Positions 25,249 through 37,920 of a DNA stretch of 64,000 bases are shown here, piece after piece; position 1 is the first letter of the stretch; each line of letters begins with the position of its first letter. The stretch lies in the NCBI GenBank assembly GCA_017590115.1, contig JAGGNK010000002.1, positions 16,487,264 through 16,551,263 on the forward strand. Direction: 5' to 3'. The DNA comes from Montifringilla adamsi (lineage: Eukaryota; Chordata; Aves; Passeriformes; Passeridae). A program made the translations under genes and the position numbers. Under the pieces are notes generated by a model, which saw only the letters and a list, made by a program, of their open reading frames with translations, did not search any database and was not told the DNA's origin.

Positions 25249-26645
25249 GAGCTGCCCTCATCTGTCCAGCCTTGCAGGACCACAAACCATCTCCAGTTCC
25301 CAAAGCACAGTGGTTTCCACAAACCAGGGCTGGCCCAGGGGCAGCAGCAGCACCAAGGTCCAGCTGCAAACCCCAGATTCACCAGCTCGGGCAGAATCCC
25401 AGACAATGGAATTGTTCAGTCCTAGGGGTGGCAGGATTTGGGCACTGACATTCCTAGAGCGGTTTGTGTGGCAAAGCTGAGCACCACGAGATGCCACTCA
25501 CCATTCCCTTCATCCCCCTGGCTGCAGTGAGGGATGAAAGGGGGGCAAGCAAGGAAATAACGAACCCTATGCAAAACCAGCAAGAGCAATTTGCTCCCAT
25601 TCGAACACTTTTTACATCAGAAATAGAAGGCATTGTGTGCTGTTCAAAGGTGCTCATCACACGGCCCTGGGAATCAAAGGCACTGATGCGCTTGGAAGGA
25701 ATTAAACACCCAGTTAAAATAGAATTTCCAAGTGTCTTTTGGTGTCTGAGCATCAGACAGCGTGGGTTGAAGCATGGAGTGGTACCCCTGAAATTAATAA
25801 CTTGCCTTAATCATAAGATCTCAGTCTTGTAAGTCCTGATTAATGATTTTGGAGCTGACAATTCAGGGAATTGTTCAGTGTAAAAGGAGATTAGATGAGT
25901 TTAACTCAGGCTGAAGGAGTGAGGAGGGTTTGGATTGCCTGGAATTGGTGAAGGTGCTACCACGAGATCACCAACACCACGGACAGCAGAACACCCAGGC
26001 TGGGCATCTGCAGGGACTCCTTGAAGCCTCTGAAGGACCATGAAAAGAAAGAAAACAGAAAGAAGAATTAATCTATTGGATTCTTTCTTTCATTTTGATG
26101 GACAAATTTAAGGAAAGGAAAGACTAACTTTAATATTATGCAAAAAATATAAGAGAAGGATATTGCAATCATAGAGGACCTCAAGCACTGATTTAATTCT
26201 CAACTGTAATTCTAATTACAGACTTTATAAATTAGTTTTGATTCTTCCTGAAAAGTTCTTCATGGATGTGTTCTGAGGTAATAATATCTGATGTAATTTA
26301 TAGTGTTAGGAAAATTCCTACAAGTCTCATATGATTGCCTTCAGTGAGAGTAATTATTCCCTTCTAAATTTTTGATTTACAGGTCTTGTTTCAAATGAAG
26401 GCTAAAAGGTTAAAGCCAGGGCTGAGATGGTTCTGTCTCTCTTGGACACAAGGGTAATGCTCTTTTACCCCTACTGAAACAATCTTGGATTCTCACAGGA
26501 AGAAGCCTTTTCTTAGTTAGATTTTAGAATTTCCTGGCTTTGAGTCAGGAAAGAAAAGCTTTCCACAGTTTGTTGATTCTCTCAAACCCTGAATTGGTAA
26601 ATCCAAGAGTTAGATTGGGATTGTAAGAAAGGGAGTACAAAAATC
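25249..26645. other. Unique noncoding sequence with a moderately GC-rich first part
   Basis: 25250-25530 is GC-richer and carries overlapping open frames on both strands without a domain. The remainder is A/T-rich. A REST/RE1-like word is listed separately. No gene is recognised. Confidence 0.55.
25970..25990 (+). promoter_or_regulatory. REST/NRSF RE1-like candidate site
   Basis: The sequence contains an uninterrupted 13-base match (CACCACGGACAGC) to the centre of the 21-base RE1 element bound by the REST repressor. Overall 15 of 21 positions agree. The right-hand end departs from consensus, so binding may be weak. Single motif matches occur by chance, so this is a candidate only. Confidence 0.25.
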
Positions 26646-26998
26646 ATAAATTCTTATAATGGTTTGGGTTGGAAGGGACCTGGTTCGACCCCTGCCATGC
26701 CAGGGACACCTTCCACTGTCCCAGGCTGCTCCAAGCCCTGTCCAGCCTGGCCTTGGGCACTGCCAGGGATCCAGGGGCAGCCCCAGCTGCTCTGGGCACC
26801 CTGTGCCAGGGCCTGCCCACCCTCACAGGGAACAATTTCTTTTGTAATATCTCATTTAAATCTCACTTCTTTCACTCTAAAGGCTCACACCTTGTCCTTT
26901 CACTGCATTACTTTGTAAAAAGTGCCTCTCCAGGTTTCTTGCAGGACTTTTAATTATTTTAAGGTGCCAGAAGGTGCTCCATGCTTGAGCCCTAAGGA
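26646..26998 (-). mobile_element. CR1 LINE 3' fragment, truncated
   Basis: On the minus strand this matches the 3' part of a bird CR1 retrotransposon, covering the end of the reverse-transcriptase ORF and the 3' UTR. Diagnostic text on the plus strand is GGTTTGGGTTGGAAGGGACC near 26661, CCAGCCTGGCCTTGGGCACT, and further on TTGTAAAAAGTGCCTCTCCAG near 26911. The 3' end of the element lies at the left, where degenerate octamers replace the usual ATTCTATG repeat. It is 5'-truncated near 26998, with the last 60 bases strongly diverged, as is usual for dead CR1 copies. It encodes no intact protein. Confidence 0.93.
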
Positions 26999-28992
26999 AG
27001 TGTTCAGGAGTTCCTGCTAAGATGACCACATTATTTGGATCCCTACAGACTTTTCCTCCCTTGACACCCTGGTCACATTTGAGTCCTTTTCCTGGATCTT
27101 TTCCCTGCCCACCAGCCTGCCTCACTCTTTATGTTCTCCCTGAAAAGTGAGAGTTCAGTAGGATGGATTTATGTGCTCCTTTATCTTCAGACTGCTGATG
27201 TTACTGGGAAAATACCAGAGCTAATTCTCTGCTTACACAAATTGTCCTTTTCATTCCTCTGCATCTAACTGATATGAATGTAATTAACTCCATTAACTTG
27301 CACGGTCATATTCTCCCTCCTCCCCCCTTTTTTTTATTAATACAAATGAAAGGGGATTTGGATCCCTGCTTTGTGAAGCCAGTGCTGCAGAGATTGGTGC
27401 TAGGGAAGGCACCTGCTCCAGGAATACACCTATTTACAGTGCTGTCCACACCAGGAGAGTTTGACACACTCCCACAGCCAATCCACAGTGCATTTTAATT
27501 CAGATGAACCCTTGCTTTAGAGAGGATTTAAACTATCTCAGTGATGGCTGATTGACATAAAATTAAAAGGGAGGAAGAGTGGCTTTGGAAGTGGTTGTGA
27601 ATATATTTAACTGGGTGGTGTACTGAGGGAATGAATGGACTGCCTCTCATGACCTGTGTGGAAAGGCAGCAGAATAAAAATGTGGCTCTGCACTTTGCCT
27701 TTCCTTTTTAATACCTGTCACGTCTCAGATTTGCCACCTTTGGATGAATTGCTGTTCCTCCCATGCATAGTGTGAATTGTTTGATGTATCTTTCAAGGAG
27801 CTGTTAAATCTGGGATCCAGTAAAGTTGTGTAATTTTATCCTGAGTCAGGGGTGACATTCCACCCAGCAGCAGGACAGTGAGACACAAGATTTTCAGTGC
27901 TGTTTATTGTTAAGAAGAAGCACTTTGCTCCATTTATTTAGTTAGAATAAATTATTTCCTATCATATGCCCAACTATTTATTGTAGGCAGAAAAAAGAAA
28001 AAAAAAAAACCAGAGAGGCGAATTCACAACACTTACAGGCACTTAAGGGAAAATATGTCACCCACCCCTTTTCTTCTCATATTTAGATGGATTTCATCTC
28101 CACACAGAGATGTACAAGTAAACACTGGAATGCAGCTGTCCAGGAGAAAGGGTTTTCTACAGGGCAGCAATTTTGTTGCCTTTAGAACAAATTCAAATTG
28201 TGCATTAGTGGGAAATTCAAAGAGGAAAGACACCACAGCACCTGAGATTGTCACATATGGAGGTTCCAACCAAAATAGTCATTCCCATGGCAATTTTCTT
28301 TTAGCCTTTAATTTTCTTTAGCTTCTTTTCTTCAGAAACTGTGCCTCTTGAAACAACAGTCCTTGTACAAGAATTTGCAAGCAGAATCTAGAAAAATCTG
28401 CTGAGTTATCGATTTATTTTTTTGACATCTGTTAATATTTGTGTCTGATAAATGCAAACAGTTCTGGTATTAGGGGTGGATTGCATATTGTCAGTATCCA
28501 GAGTTATTTTTTAGTGGTGAAACATTCTATTTTGGTATATTGTAAGTCAAGATAAAGCTAGAAATTTCAAAACAGTACATAACAAATCTGTAAAGATTAT
28601 ACATAGATGAAGCTGACTGACACTTGGCTGAATTCTCTTTACCTGACTCATCTATTTTTTCTTTACATAAAAACAGCCAAAGCAAAAACAGAGAGGGCTT
28701 TTATCAAATCCAAAACGCTGATATAGAACACAGAGGTTCTATATGATACTTTCTTTGACTATTTTCAAATCCTGCAGAAAAAGCAAAAAATCCAGAGAGG
28801 GAAGAGTGCCCAGCCATTTAATGGAACACAGAGGGATTGTACCAGTTCATGTTTAAAGAAATGTTGCTCAGTCCTCTCCTAATTCTCTCTCATGAGAGAT
28901 GTGACATGACGTTTATAGACAGAACAGACAGGAATGGCCATGCTCAGGAGCCACCCCTGCAGGACTGGCAGGAGCAGAGGAACGTGCCCAGA
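26999..28992. other. Unique noncoding sequence
   Basis: No gene or repeat family is recognised. A T/C-rich run at about 27309-27334 and an A run near 27998-28009 are the only low-complexity stretches. Confidence 0.55.
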
Positions 28993-29050
28993 ACCACAGA
29001 GCTGTACCAGTGCCACCAGAGCCACCAGTGCCACCATCTGTACTGATGCC
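28993..29050 (+). repeat. CCAGTGCCACC-rich repeat, copy 1
   Basis: The sequence starting ACCACAGAGCTG and running to about CATCTGTAC is nearly the same as 29510-29552. It has an extra 9 bases made by internal duplication of a CCACCAG word. It may be two diverged copies of one element or related low-complexity sequence. Confidence 0.55.
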
Positions 29051-29381
29051 TTAGGATTGGAGCTTTTATTTTTTTCATGTATTTGTTATCCTGCAGTACT
29101 TTAGTGAATAACTCTGAACTCCATACACAGTGTGAGCTGCTGCTTTCCCATTTTGGGCAGACATAACAATTCCTCTCCAGGCCTGGGAACCAAGGACACC
29201 TCACTGCCTCAGGCCCCAAGAAATATAAAATAAAAGTGAGCTGGGGGTGAAGCAAATTTGGGGTAAATTACTTCATTACCTGAAGCTGTAATTGGAAGAT
29301 TAACCCCCAATATGCAAATGGACCAAGCTTATAAAAGTGTGCAAACTCCAGACCCATCATCCATTTTTTGGGTGTAGCCCC

Positions 29382-29399
29382 GGGGGGGGGGGGGGGGGG
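29382..29399 (+). repeat. G18 homopolymer
   Basis: Eighteen consecutive G residues follow four C residues (29378-29381). Such a run can fold into a G-quadruplex and is often mis-sized by sequencing, so the true length is uncertain. Confidence 0.92.
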
Positions 29400-29509
29400 A
29401 AATCTGTCTGCCCAAAACGTACCTGAAGGCCCTTCAACAAATATAAGTGCTTTTTATTCTCTTAATTTTGTCTTGCCTCTGTTTTTAGGTAGCCCCAAAA
29501 GACAGCAGC

Positions 29510-29560
29510 ACCACAGAGCTGCACCAGTGCCCCCAGTGCCACCCATCTGTACCAGTATCA
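29510..29560 (+). repeat. CCAGTGCCACC-rich repeat, copy 2
   Basis: This is the partner of 28993-29050 in the same orientation, about 517 bp away. It shares ACCACAGAGCTG, CACCAGTGCC and CATCTGTACC. A small CpG-containing patch follows it (29566-29600). Confidence 0.55.
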
Positions 29561-30735
29561 CAGCTGCAGCGCCACGCCGCAGCTGAGAAGTGCAGCGGAA
29601 GAGCTTTGCCCAGCACACATTTAAACCCTGACTTAATTGTTTCAACAGTGCTGTCACCTCCTCAGCACAGCTCGCTGGATATGTCCTCTGACACAGTCAG
29701 TCTTTCTAAAAACCTCAAAGTGAAAAACGCAGGATGTAGCAATCCCCTCAATGTTAAAAGCTGTACTTCTGAGCCTTTCATTAGTATACAGAAGGTGAAC
29801 CTTTAATTACAAACCTTTCACAGTCTGGAGCACCCTAGGGCTTTCAAACATCCTGGTGAAGGCAGGAAGGATATTTCAGACTTCATTTCAATTCCCTGAA
29901 ACTTTTGTCAACAGCCTCATTGCAAATGGAAACTGCTCAGTGCTGCTCAGCTGTGCTGCCTCAGCTGCTAAACCAGCCCAGCCCTGAAAAAAAAACAAAC
30001 CTGCCCTCATTAAAAGAGACGGGCATGAAATAAGACTCAGCTTCAAAAACCTCTAAACTACTGCAACACTGAAAGATTAATATAAACTTTGGGGGCTTTT
30101 CTATATCATAAAGTCATTTGGCCATAAATGTATTTTCTGTGCCCTGTATTTGGTGAGCAGGAGGAGAGCAGAGGCGTGGTGGATGTGTTTGGGTCCCTTG
30201 CAGGGCTGCTCTGCACACTCACACCCCAGGCACACCTCTGGGGCTTGCTCAGGCCTGCAGGGAGCCTCTCTGAAGGCTGCTGGCAGATTTCTGTCACCGG
30301 GAGGAAATGCTCCTCAAAATTCAGCAAATCACAGCACAATGGGCTGTTTTGCAGGCCGGCAGGAAGCGCTTCCAAGCTCTTTGCTGCTGTGATGTGGGCA
30401 CTCCCTGCTTCCTCTCCCACTCCTTACAGGCTGGGCTTTGCACAGGACTGCAAATCCCTGAAATCTCAGAGCAGGCTCAGCCACACCTAAAGACAATCCT
30501 GCACAAAGCAGGGCAGGTCCCACCAGCCAAGTGACAGATGGACCACGGCAGGATAACTGATGGCTACTCCTAGGAAAGACACCTTGGGTGATTAAATGAT
30601 ATTTCTACTTCATTCCTAATTCAAAGCTGATTATTACATGTGCAGTTACTCAGGTTATACTCCCCAGTTTGAAAAATGAAGGCAACGAGGTTGGAAAGCT
30701 CTTTAACAATGCCAAGGAAGAGACACACAGGTATT
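29561..30735. other. Noncoding sequence with a GC-rich islet
   Basis: 30150-30540 is GC-rich and has overlapping open frames in both directions without a recognisable domain. The remainder is ordinary unique sequence. Confidence 0.5.
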
Positions 30736-30797
30736 GCACTGAAACCATGAAAAAGGCACTGAAACCATAAAAAAAGGCACTGAAACCATGAAAAAAG
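30736..30797. repeat. Three-copy 20-21 bp tandem repeat
   Basis: The unit GCACTGAAACCATGAAAAAG is present at 30736-30755, 30756-30776 and 30777-30797. Copies differ by one substitution and by the length of the A run. Confidence 0.93.
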
Positions 30798-33466
30798 CAT
30801 CTGCTCTGAGCCCTGTGTTCTAAACTGAGCATTCAAAACTTCTTTACTCACTCATGTGGACTTCCAGCGTGAATTCTCAAAATCTTATCACGCTGCAGCC
30901 ATTCAGCAGAGACAAATCTCTGTCTTGTAAAAGCCATGATATAGTGAGGCTGCATCAGAATTAGCTTCTGTGGGCTTGTATAATGTTTGCTGACTTTTTA
31001 TGAAGCTGTGCTAATTAACAATGCAGAGTATTGTAAAATCTGCAAGCAGAATTATTTTGAACTTTTATTTTTTACCTTTAAAAGCCAATTAAATATTTCC
31101 TAGGTGCATTGATGATGTCTGGTTAAAAAAAAAAAGTTTCTTTGGCTTGGTTTTGTGTTTTTTTTTTTTTTTTTTTAAATTAAGAGGGAAAAAAATGACA
31201 TTGTATTGCACAGTCTCTAATGTTAATGAACTGGCTGATAATACACCATTGACACTGATAACACCAGCAAACCATTGTGTACTGTGCTTCATATTTAGTG
31301 TTCAGGGAAAACATGATGTGCAGCAGCTCTAAAGAGTAAATCTGATCTCTGGAGAGGAGTCTCAATGATCCCATTAACATTGATCATATTTGAAGAAGTC
31401 TCAGGCATAATACATTATTAATATGACCCCCTTTCTGTTTGTTTTTTTAATGGTTTCAAAAGAAACAAAGGACATTAGATAGAAATGTCTCCATTAAAAC
31501 AATGTAAGTGGTCGGGCTAAAACCCTCCAATGACAGGAAATCACAGGAAATCCAGAATTCAGAGTTGCTGCTCCCCCTGAGTGTCTCCAGACACCAGGCT
31601 GAGCTTGTGTGCAATACTTTGCAATAGTGAATAAGTTCAAAACAAGGTGACTAAAGATGAGTCACCTCCTTCCTGCAGGTTTTGTCCAAACTTAATGCAT
31701 TTTTTGTGTATCAGACCAGTAACTGTGTCCTAGTTCTCACTCCCTCAACACATGGGATTGTTCAGGGGAATTTCATCTTCCATGAAAGACAATATGATGC
31801 TAAGAGTAAAAAAAAAAATAAAAAAAAATTAGAAATTCTCAATTCTCAAGGGATTTGATGGAAAGGCTTTGCTCCGGATGCTCATCTCCCAGGATAGATG
31901 TAATGTTAATTTTAAAAAATCAAAAATCTGAAAACCCAATATAGTACCTGACCTGACTATTTTTACGAAGTGGAATAAAATTGTAAGGGACCAGCTCTGC
32001 TATTCCTAAGTTTAAACCAATCTTCAGGATCCAGAGCAAATATTCAACTAAAACCAGACTTGTTCCAAGTTTTCCAACACAATATTTTTTGAAATATTCC
32101 AAAAGAAGATGGAATTACCCATTTCTATGCACAGAGCCCTTCTACCATGCAGAAATCCAAGTTTGAGGTGCTCCGTGCAGAGATCAGAGCAGCAGTGAGC
32201 TCTGAGGAGAGTTAATCTCTCAGAGGGAGTAATTCCCTAGGAAATCCCTCTAACCTGCCCCAGAGGGACAGGTTAGACTCCACATCCAGTGTGTGAATAT
32301 AACAGGATAGAAACTTTAAACACTGAGAACAGGAATTGCTGTTGACTCACTGCACCCCTTAGCAAATACACGGCAGAGTTCCACAACTGAGTACTCAGTT
32401 CCCTTCCTGCTCATTCCACCCCACTTCCCTCATGGCAACACTTCTTTATCCACAGACTGACATGAAAAATCACCCCAAAACCAGGGTGATGTGCTTTGGC
32501 CACTTCTCTAGGAACAAAACATGTCACTAGCATGTATGCTTTTAAAGGAGTGGCACATGTCAATCACACAGAAAGCCCAGAGCAAATCAGCAGAAAGCTC
32601 CTGTGGCCAAGGAGCACAGAATTAATTGTATCTGACAAATAACTACAGGAATTAATAAATTCCTGTTCCAGGTATACAACAACAGAACTTCATGAACCAT
32701 GAAGATATTTGCCAAGGGTTCCACAGCCCTTTTCCCTGTGTGTGCAGGACAGCAGTGGCCTCCTGTCAGTGCCAGGGCTGCTCTCAGGGAATGAGGAGGG
32801 AATTCAGGAGCACTGGGAATCCTGCACTGAGCTGGATCCACCTGAACAGAGCCAGACTGCTTTCACAAGCTCCAAAAGCTGCTTTTGAAGCAGGTAGATG
32901 CTGTCTTTTTCAGGACAAAGGTGCCTGATGTGCTGTCACTGAAGTGATCAGGGTTATTCAAGAGGCAATGCTCACAGCAGGGCAGAAAAACTCCTCGTGG
33001 AAAGGAAAATGTTGAGGAAATCCTCCCCAAATGATTCTTCCCCTCTGAAATTTAAAACATCTAGGGACTCTTAGCCAATGGACAAACCTTCTTATTCTGT
33101 TTTTATGGCCTGAGAAGGACAGAGCCCACAACACCACAACAAAGATTTCTACCCTGGGGTCACCAACTGGCACTGCAAAACCCACTGCAAATTTTTTTGC
33201 AAGTGTTTCAAAGTAAAAAATCACTCTGGTATGGCTAATAGGTTTATTGAAGGAGTTTACTTAGCTGACAAATCAATACAAAGCAACAGCAAAAATACTT
33301 TTTTTCTTTTCTTTTACCAACAGTAAACTTTCCTAGTGGGAATGCCACTACTCACAGAATTATAACTGTGCAGGTTTTTGAGCACAGAGCACAGTAAAGT
33401 CTTCAATTCTCTTTAAAAAATGATACTATAGGGAAAAGCATTCCTGCTTTGTTGTAACAGATTTCC

Positions 33467-33490
33467 TTTTTTTTTTTTTTTTTTTTTTTT
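33467..33490. repeat. T24 homopolymer
   Basis: Twenty-four consecutive T residues followed by AGGTGAAC. It resembles a polypyrimidine tract plus AG, but it is more simply a homopolymer. Confidence 0.9.
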
Positions 33491-33830
33491 AGGTGAACCT
33501 TCAAAAGATTTCCACCTAGCATTTCTTCTAATGTGTGCAGGCTAATCTAGATGGTTTATGGTCCCTTGTTATATAAACTACAGGAAAGTCTTATTTAATT
33601 TCCAATCAAGCCTCAATGATTTGGCTTTTAGTTTTCACAGTACTCTTTGTTGAATGAAAAGTAGCTTATATATGGAATTATTCACGTGTACACCTTGATT
33701 TCATACGTGTGTACACAGGCACACAGGTATCTCCAGACCTGTGTGCATGTCTATCTAAATATGTCTAAGATCAAAGAAATGTGGTTGTTAAAGTTTCCTT
33801 TCAGAGAACAACAGCAAAAACAGCAGGGGG

Positions 33831-33842
33831 CAAGCAGCAGCA
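33831..33842 (+). promoter_or_regulatory. CTCF-core-like word
   Basis: CAGCAGGGGGC matches the central core of the vertebrate CTCF consensus, but the following bases (AAGC) depart from the usual GC-rich 3' part. It also lies in a CAG-rich low-complexity patch, which raises the chance of coincidence. Confidence 0.2.
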
Positions 33843-36800
33843 GCAAAATGGGAAGAGCTTTAGAGTGCAGAGCATGAAAAAGATCCCAAACACATTAGAA
33901 AGATATTTGTGTAATGGTATTCCAGCATTAGGGAAATATCTGGTTATACTGCCTTTTTAAGGTGCATCCCTGAGCAGTTGGTATCAATTACCACTGGCAG
34001 GTAAAATTCCAGCTCTGTTTTTGTGCAAAAACACAAATTTCATTCTTTAGGGGAGATGTTGTCTACTTGCACCCACTAAAAGATGTTTTCTGAAAAAAGG
34101 AAATTCACATCCATTTTTGAAAATGCAATTCAAAACAAAGTGTTTTTATTGATAAATAGTTTTATATTTGTTGCATGCATCTTAAACTAAATACTACAAA
34201 TAGTAGATGTTTCCTTTAAGAAAACCCAAACCTTATATCCAGCTGAATCCCACCAGGCACTAGAACTGCATGCACTGAAAACCCAATGAAATCCACACAC
34301 CAGAGATGATAGCAAAGATACTTGTAGAGTTGACTTCAAACAACTTGATTTAAATAGAAAAAATAAAAATTCAAAACAAGGCTAGTTGTGTCCTGTTGAA
34401 TATTAGTCTTCATGCAAGCCTTTCCTCTGTTGGCAGCTGTGGACACAGCTCAGGAAGAGCAGCCTTGCATCTCTCACGAGAAGAAAAGGACAAACCATGC
34501 CATGATTCCTGGTGCCTGAGTGTTCTGGGAAGATGCATCAGTCCAGGGGAAGGTGGCTGCTCTGCCCTGGCTGCTGAGAGCAGCTCCCACATTAACCCAC
34601 GAGGTTTTTCCCCTCTTTTTTCTGCTCTTCTCTATCAGCCCACCACAGACCCTTCCTGTCCATTTCACAACTGAGGGATAGCTCTGTTAATAAGTTGTAA
34701 ACCCCTCTCTGTTTAAAGGCGGACTAATTTAAGTACCCAAAGTCCACACATCTATTTGGAATTTCCTGACATTTGATATTTGCTCTGGAGTTCAGCAAGA
34801 TTAACATTTCGAGGTCAAAGTAATTCAAGTCCTCAGAAAGTAATGCTTGTAATAAAATCCATGCCTGCCTTTATGCTGGCAGATGTTAATTATGTCTTTT
34901 CTACAGCACCAGATATCAGAACAGGACTAGAGCCTCTTATAAAATGGTCTTGATCATTCAACACCTATCCAATTAATTTAAATATGGAAATTAATGCTTT
35001 AAAAGGAATTTGGTTCCCTAGAGAGCTTCTATGGTCTAAGTAACACTGCATGCCCATCTTCCTACTGCCAAAGTGGTTCTTGTTTGTTGATGAAGAAGAA
35101 AATAATCTAAGTATTGAAAAGGAACCCTACTTTAGCACCAAAACCACTTCTTTTACCTGGGAACAGACTGGGTGGGGGTGATGGTGGTATCTACTTCCCC
35201 TCAGCTGAATTTGGGTCAGAACTTTGGAGGAGGGAAATGTGGAGAAAATCATAGCAAAGCATCCTCATCGAAGTTTTTCAAAACCTCAAAATTACACATG
35301 CACATAAACACATGGAGGCTGGAAAGGTGCTTCTCTACAGAAGATTGAAATAATCCAAGCCAGAGATTTCTTTTTCCCCCTCCCTCTTATCCACATAGCC
35401 CCATCCCTGGCCCAGCCCTGCCACCAGGATGCATTTGGATGGACCCTGAACTGGTTCAGAGAGCTGAGCAGCTGAATAACCCCCAAAAAATGATGGGAGG
35501 AGGCAGCTGCCTGTCTGAGCCAGTGCAAGTTCAAGGTTATCAGAGGAAAAGGAACACAAGCACAGCCCCTCTGAGCTGAGCTGCATTTCTGTCTTTTTTT
35601 AGAGGCTCCTTCCAGTCCTACAACAGTTTCAAGAGTGCTGAAGCCTGGAACGGATTGCTGACCTTTGCCTGGACATTTGGTGGATACACAGCTTGTGCTA
35701 CTTTAATTAAATGCAGGGCTGATAGCCTGGACCAGTGGTCAGAAATTCATTAAAGTAATGAGAATGCCTTTGCAGCTACCTTCCAGGCTATCTTTGTAAA
35801 CTCTTCAGGCAATATCAGAGATTGCACGGATGAGTACAGGTCCAAAAATCTACTAGAGGAATAAATGATGATGGGGACTCATTATCAGATGAGAGAAATT
35901 AATCCAGATGGCTGGGAACAGGGATAGGGAAAGTTCACCCTGGTTCTGTTTATTTCAACTGAAATTTTTCCATCCCCAGCATATCAGGGAATGGAGAGAA
36001 TGTTTGCATAAAATTCTTATTTATAGATAGTTCTGAAACGTCCAGGGAAAGCATCTGATTCGCAGACATTAAGATTTAATTAAGTTCTAAATTCAGTTAA
36101 TAAGATGGAAAAGTCTGAAAGCTTAGACATGAATCCACATCTGAACTCTTCCCAAACCTCCCTTCCTGAAGTGCCTGTAACCATTGGTTCCCCCGAGATG
36201 AACATCCCTAGTATCCCTTCCCTCACATCCCCTGTCAGACCTCTGTTCAAAACCTCCAAAAACCAAGCAAACCCACAGAGCCCGAGCTGTGAGATTCAAA
36301 AACCTAAGAAGGTGTCTCTGCAGTATTGCTTCATAGCACAGAGCACAGGCACTTGTTAAACTCACAGTGGAGCTGGTTTTATTAGAATAAATTGTGAGCA
36401 ATCTCACAAAAGCCTTTGCATTATCATTTAAAACTATATTGGCAAAAAGGCTTTTGAGCTTCCAGCACCTTAAATTTTCCAAACAAGAGCGCACAGCTCA
36501 TCAGTCCGAGTGTAAAAAGTTTGCCTGGTTGATTTTATTTCCCTTGGCATCTTTCCCTTGTCTCTTGACAGAAGACAGCTCCATTGCTATGCTGATAAAA
36601 GAGCAGCAGAGCTATATGATACTGCACCTCCATCAAAAATCACTTCCTTGTCAAAAATCTCTGTATTATTGCTGCAGCTGAGTGTGGCTCTGCTGTGGAT
36701 TCCAGGGACTGTGCTGTGGCACAGCACCGGTGTTTGCACTGGGCCTTTGCTTTGCTGGTAATTGTTCCAGGCACAGAACCTTTTTTTTTTTTTGGTCTGT

Positions 36801-37316
36801 GCTCTACTTGTCAACAGCTTCGTGGGCAGGCTGTTGGGAAAACGGAGGCTTTGAGAGCCTGCTTTCGAGGTAATTAAAAGTAAAGATTTTTCCTCTTGTC
36901 TTTTTTGCTGCCCCAGGATTTTTGCTCGCTTCCCCACTGAAGTGAGCAGCACTTTCAAGAATGACATCTCTGGTCAGCACAGCTGCACCTGTGCAGCACG
37001 GATTTTATTGTGCAGAGCTGCGTTTGGCCAGCTGAGAACGAGACAACAATTAGAATAAAGCTCTTGTAAAGTACCTGCGTTCAGACAGATGTAGCACGCT
37101 CTTTTAAGAGATAATATGCCTGGGAGAATGAGATGGCAGAATTGAGCTAAGATGTAAGCTGCTTTGAAAAATACCCATCACCAGTTCAGCTGTGCCCAGG
37201 GGTACCTGAGCTGTTGTCAGCTAAATAATCCCACAGTGAGCCACGACAATGCAGCTCAGCTCTGTGGCAGAGGAACAAAGCAGGGAAGGAAATTCACCAT
37301 GCTTTCTCTGGAAAGA

Positions 37317-37920
37317 ATTGACCTGTTTGAGAGCAGCCCTGCCAAGAAGGACTTGGGAGTGCTGGTGGGTGAGAGGCTGGACATGTCCCAGCCCTGTGAC
37401 CTGGGCAGCAAGGAAGGGAGGGGATTCTGCCCCACTCAGGTGAGACCCCACCTGCAGAGCTGCCCCAGCCTGGGCCCAGCACAGCAAGGACCTGGAGAGA
37501 GTCCAGAGGAGGCCACCAAGCTGTTCTTTACCATGGAAACAGGCTGGGAGAGCTGGGGTGTTCACCTGGAGAAGAGATTTGGGGTGACCTAATGATGGCC
37601 TCCTATACTGAAGGGAGGCTGCAAGAAAGATGGAGAGAGGCTTGGGACAAGGGACGGAGTGATGGGGGAATGGCTTCAAACCAAAGAAGGCTTAGATCAG
37701 ATATTGGGAAGGAATTCTTCCTGTGAGGTGGGAAAGGCCCTTGGATGGAATTCCCAGAGCAGCTGTGGCTGCCCCTGGATCCTGGCAGTGTCCAAGGCCA
37801 GGTTGGATGGGGTTTGGAGCACTCTAGGATTGTGGAATTTGTCCCTGCCCATGGTGGAGGGTGGGATGGGGTGGATTTTAAGGTCATTTCCAACCCAGGT
37901 CATTCTAGGATTCTATGATA
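37317..37920 (+). mobile_element. CR1 LINE 3' fragment with internal deletion
   Basis: This plus-strand copy of the CR1 retrotransposon covers the C-terminal reverse-transcriptase region and the 3' UTR. One frame near 37335-37400 still reads SSPAKKDLGVLVGERLDMSQ, close to the conserved CR1 ORF2 peptide. Beyond it the sequence jumps to GGGGATTCTGCCCC (about 37421), so bases expected in between are missing: an internal deletion. GTCCAGAGGAGGCCACCAAG and the 3' text CATTTCCAACCCAGGTCATTC follow in normal order. The copy ends in the octamers ATTCTAGG and ATTCTATG (37902-37917). Stops and frame changes make it a dead, 5'-truncated copy. Confidence 0.94.

Larger units (their letters stand above)
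30798..37316. other. Unique noncoding sequence
   Basis: No gene is recognised. Homopolymers are T19 at 31158-31176, T24 at 33467-33490 and T14 at 36781-36794, plus an A-rich patch at 31809-31828. The T24 run is followed by AG, so it mimics a splice acceptor, but no open exon with a donor follows that I can support. A CTCF-like core is listed separately. Confidence 0.55.

Noticed and set aside
26684..26697. GGTTCGACCCC, resembling a tRNA T-loop.
   Set aside because: It lies inside the minus-strand CR1 3' region, and no tRNA cloverleaf surrounds it.
33467..33500. T24 followed by AG, resembling a 3' splice site.
   Set aside because: Homopolymer T runs are frequent here, and no exon with a coding frame and donor follows.
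37164..37592. 142-codon open frame on the plus strand.
   Set aside because: Its second half is CR1 reverse-transcriptase remnant and its first half is unrelated flanking DNA, so it is not a host gene.
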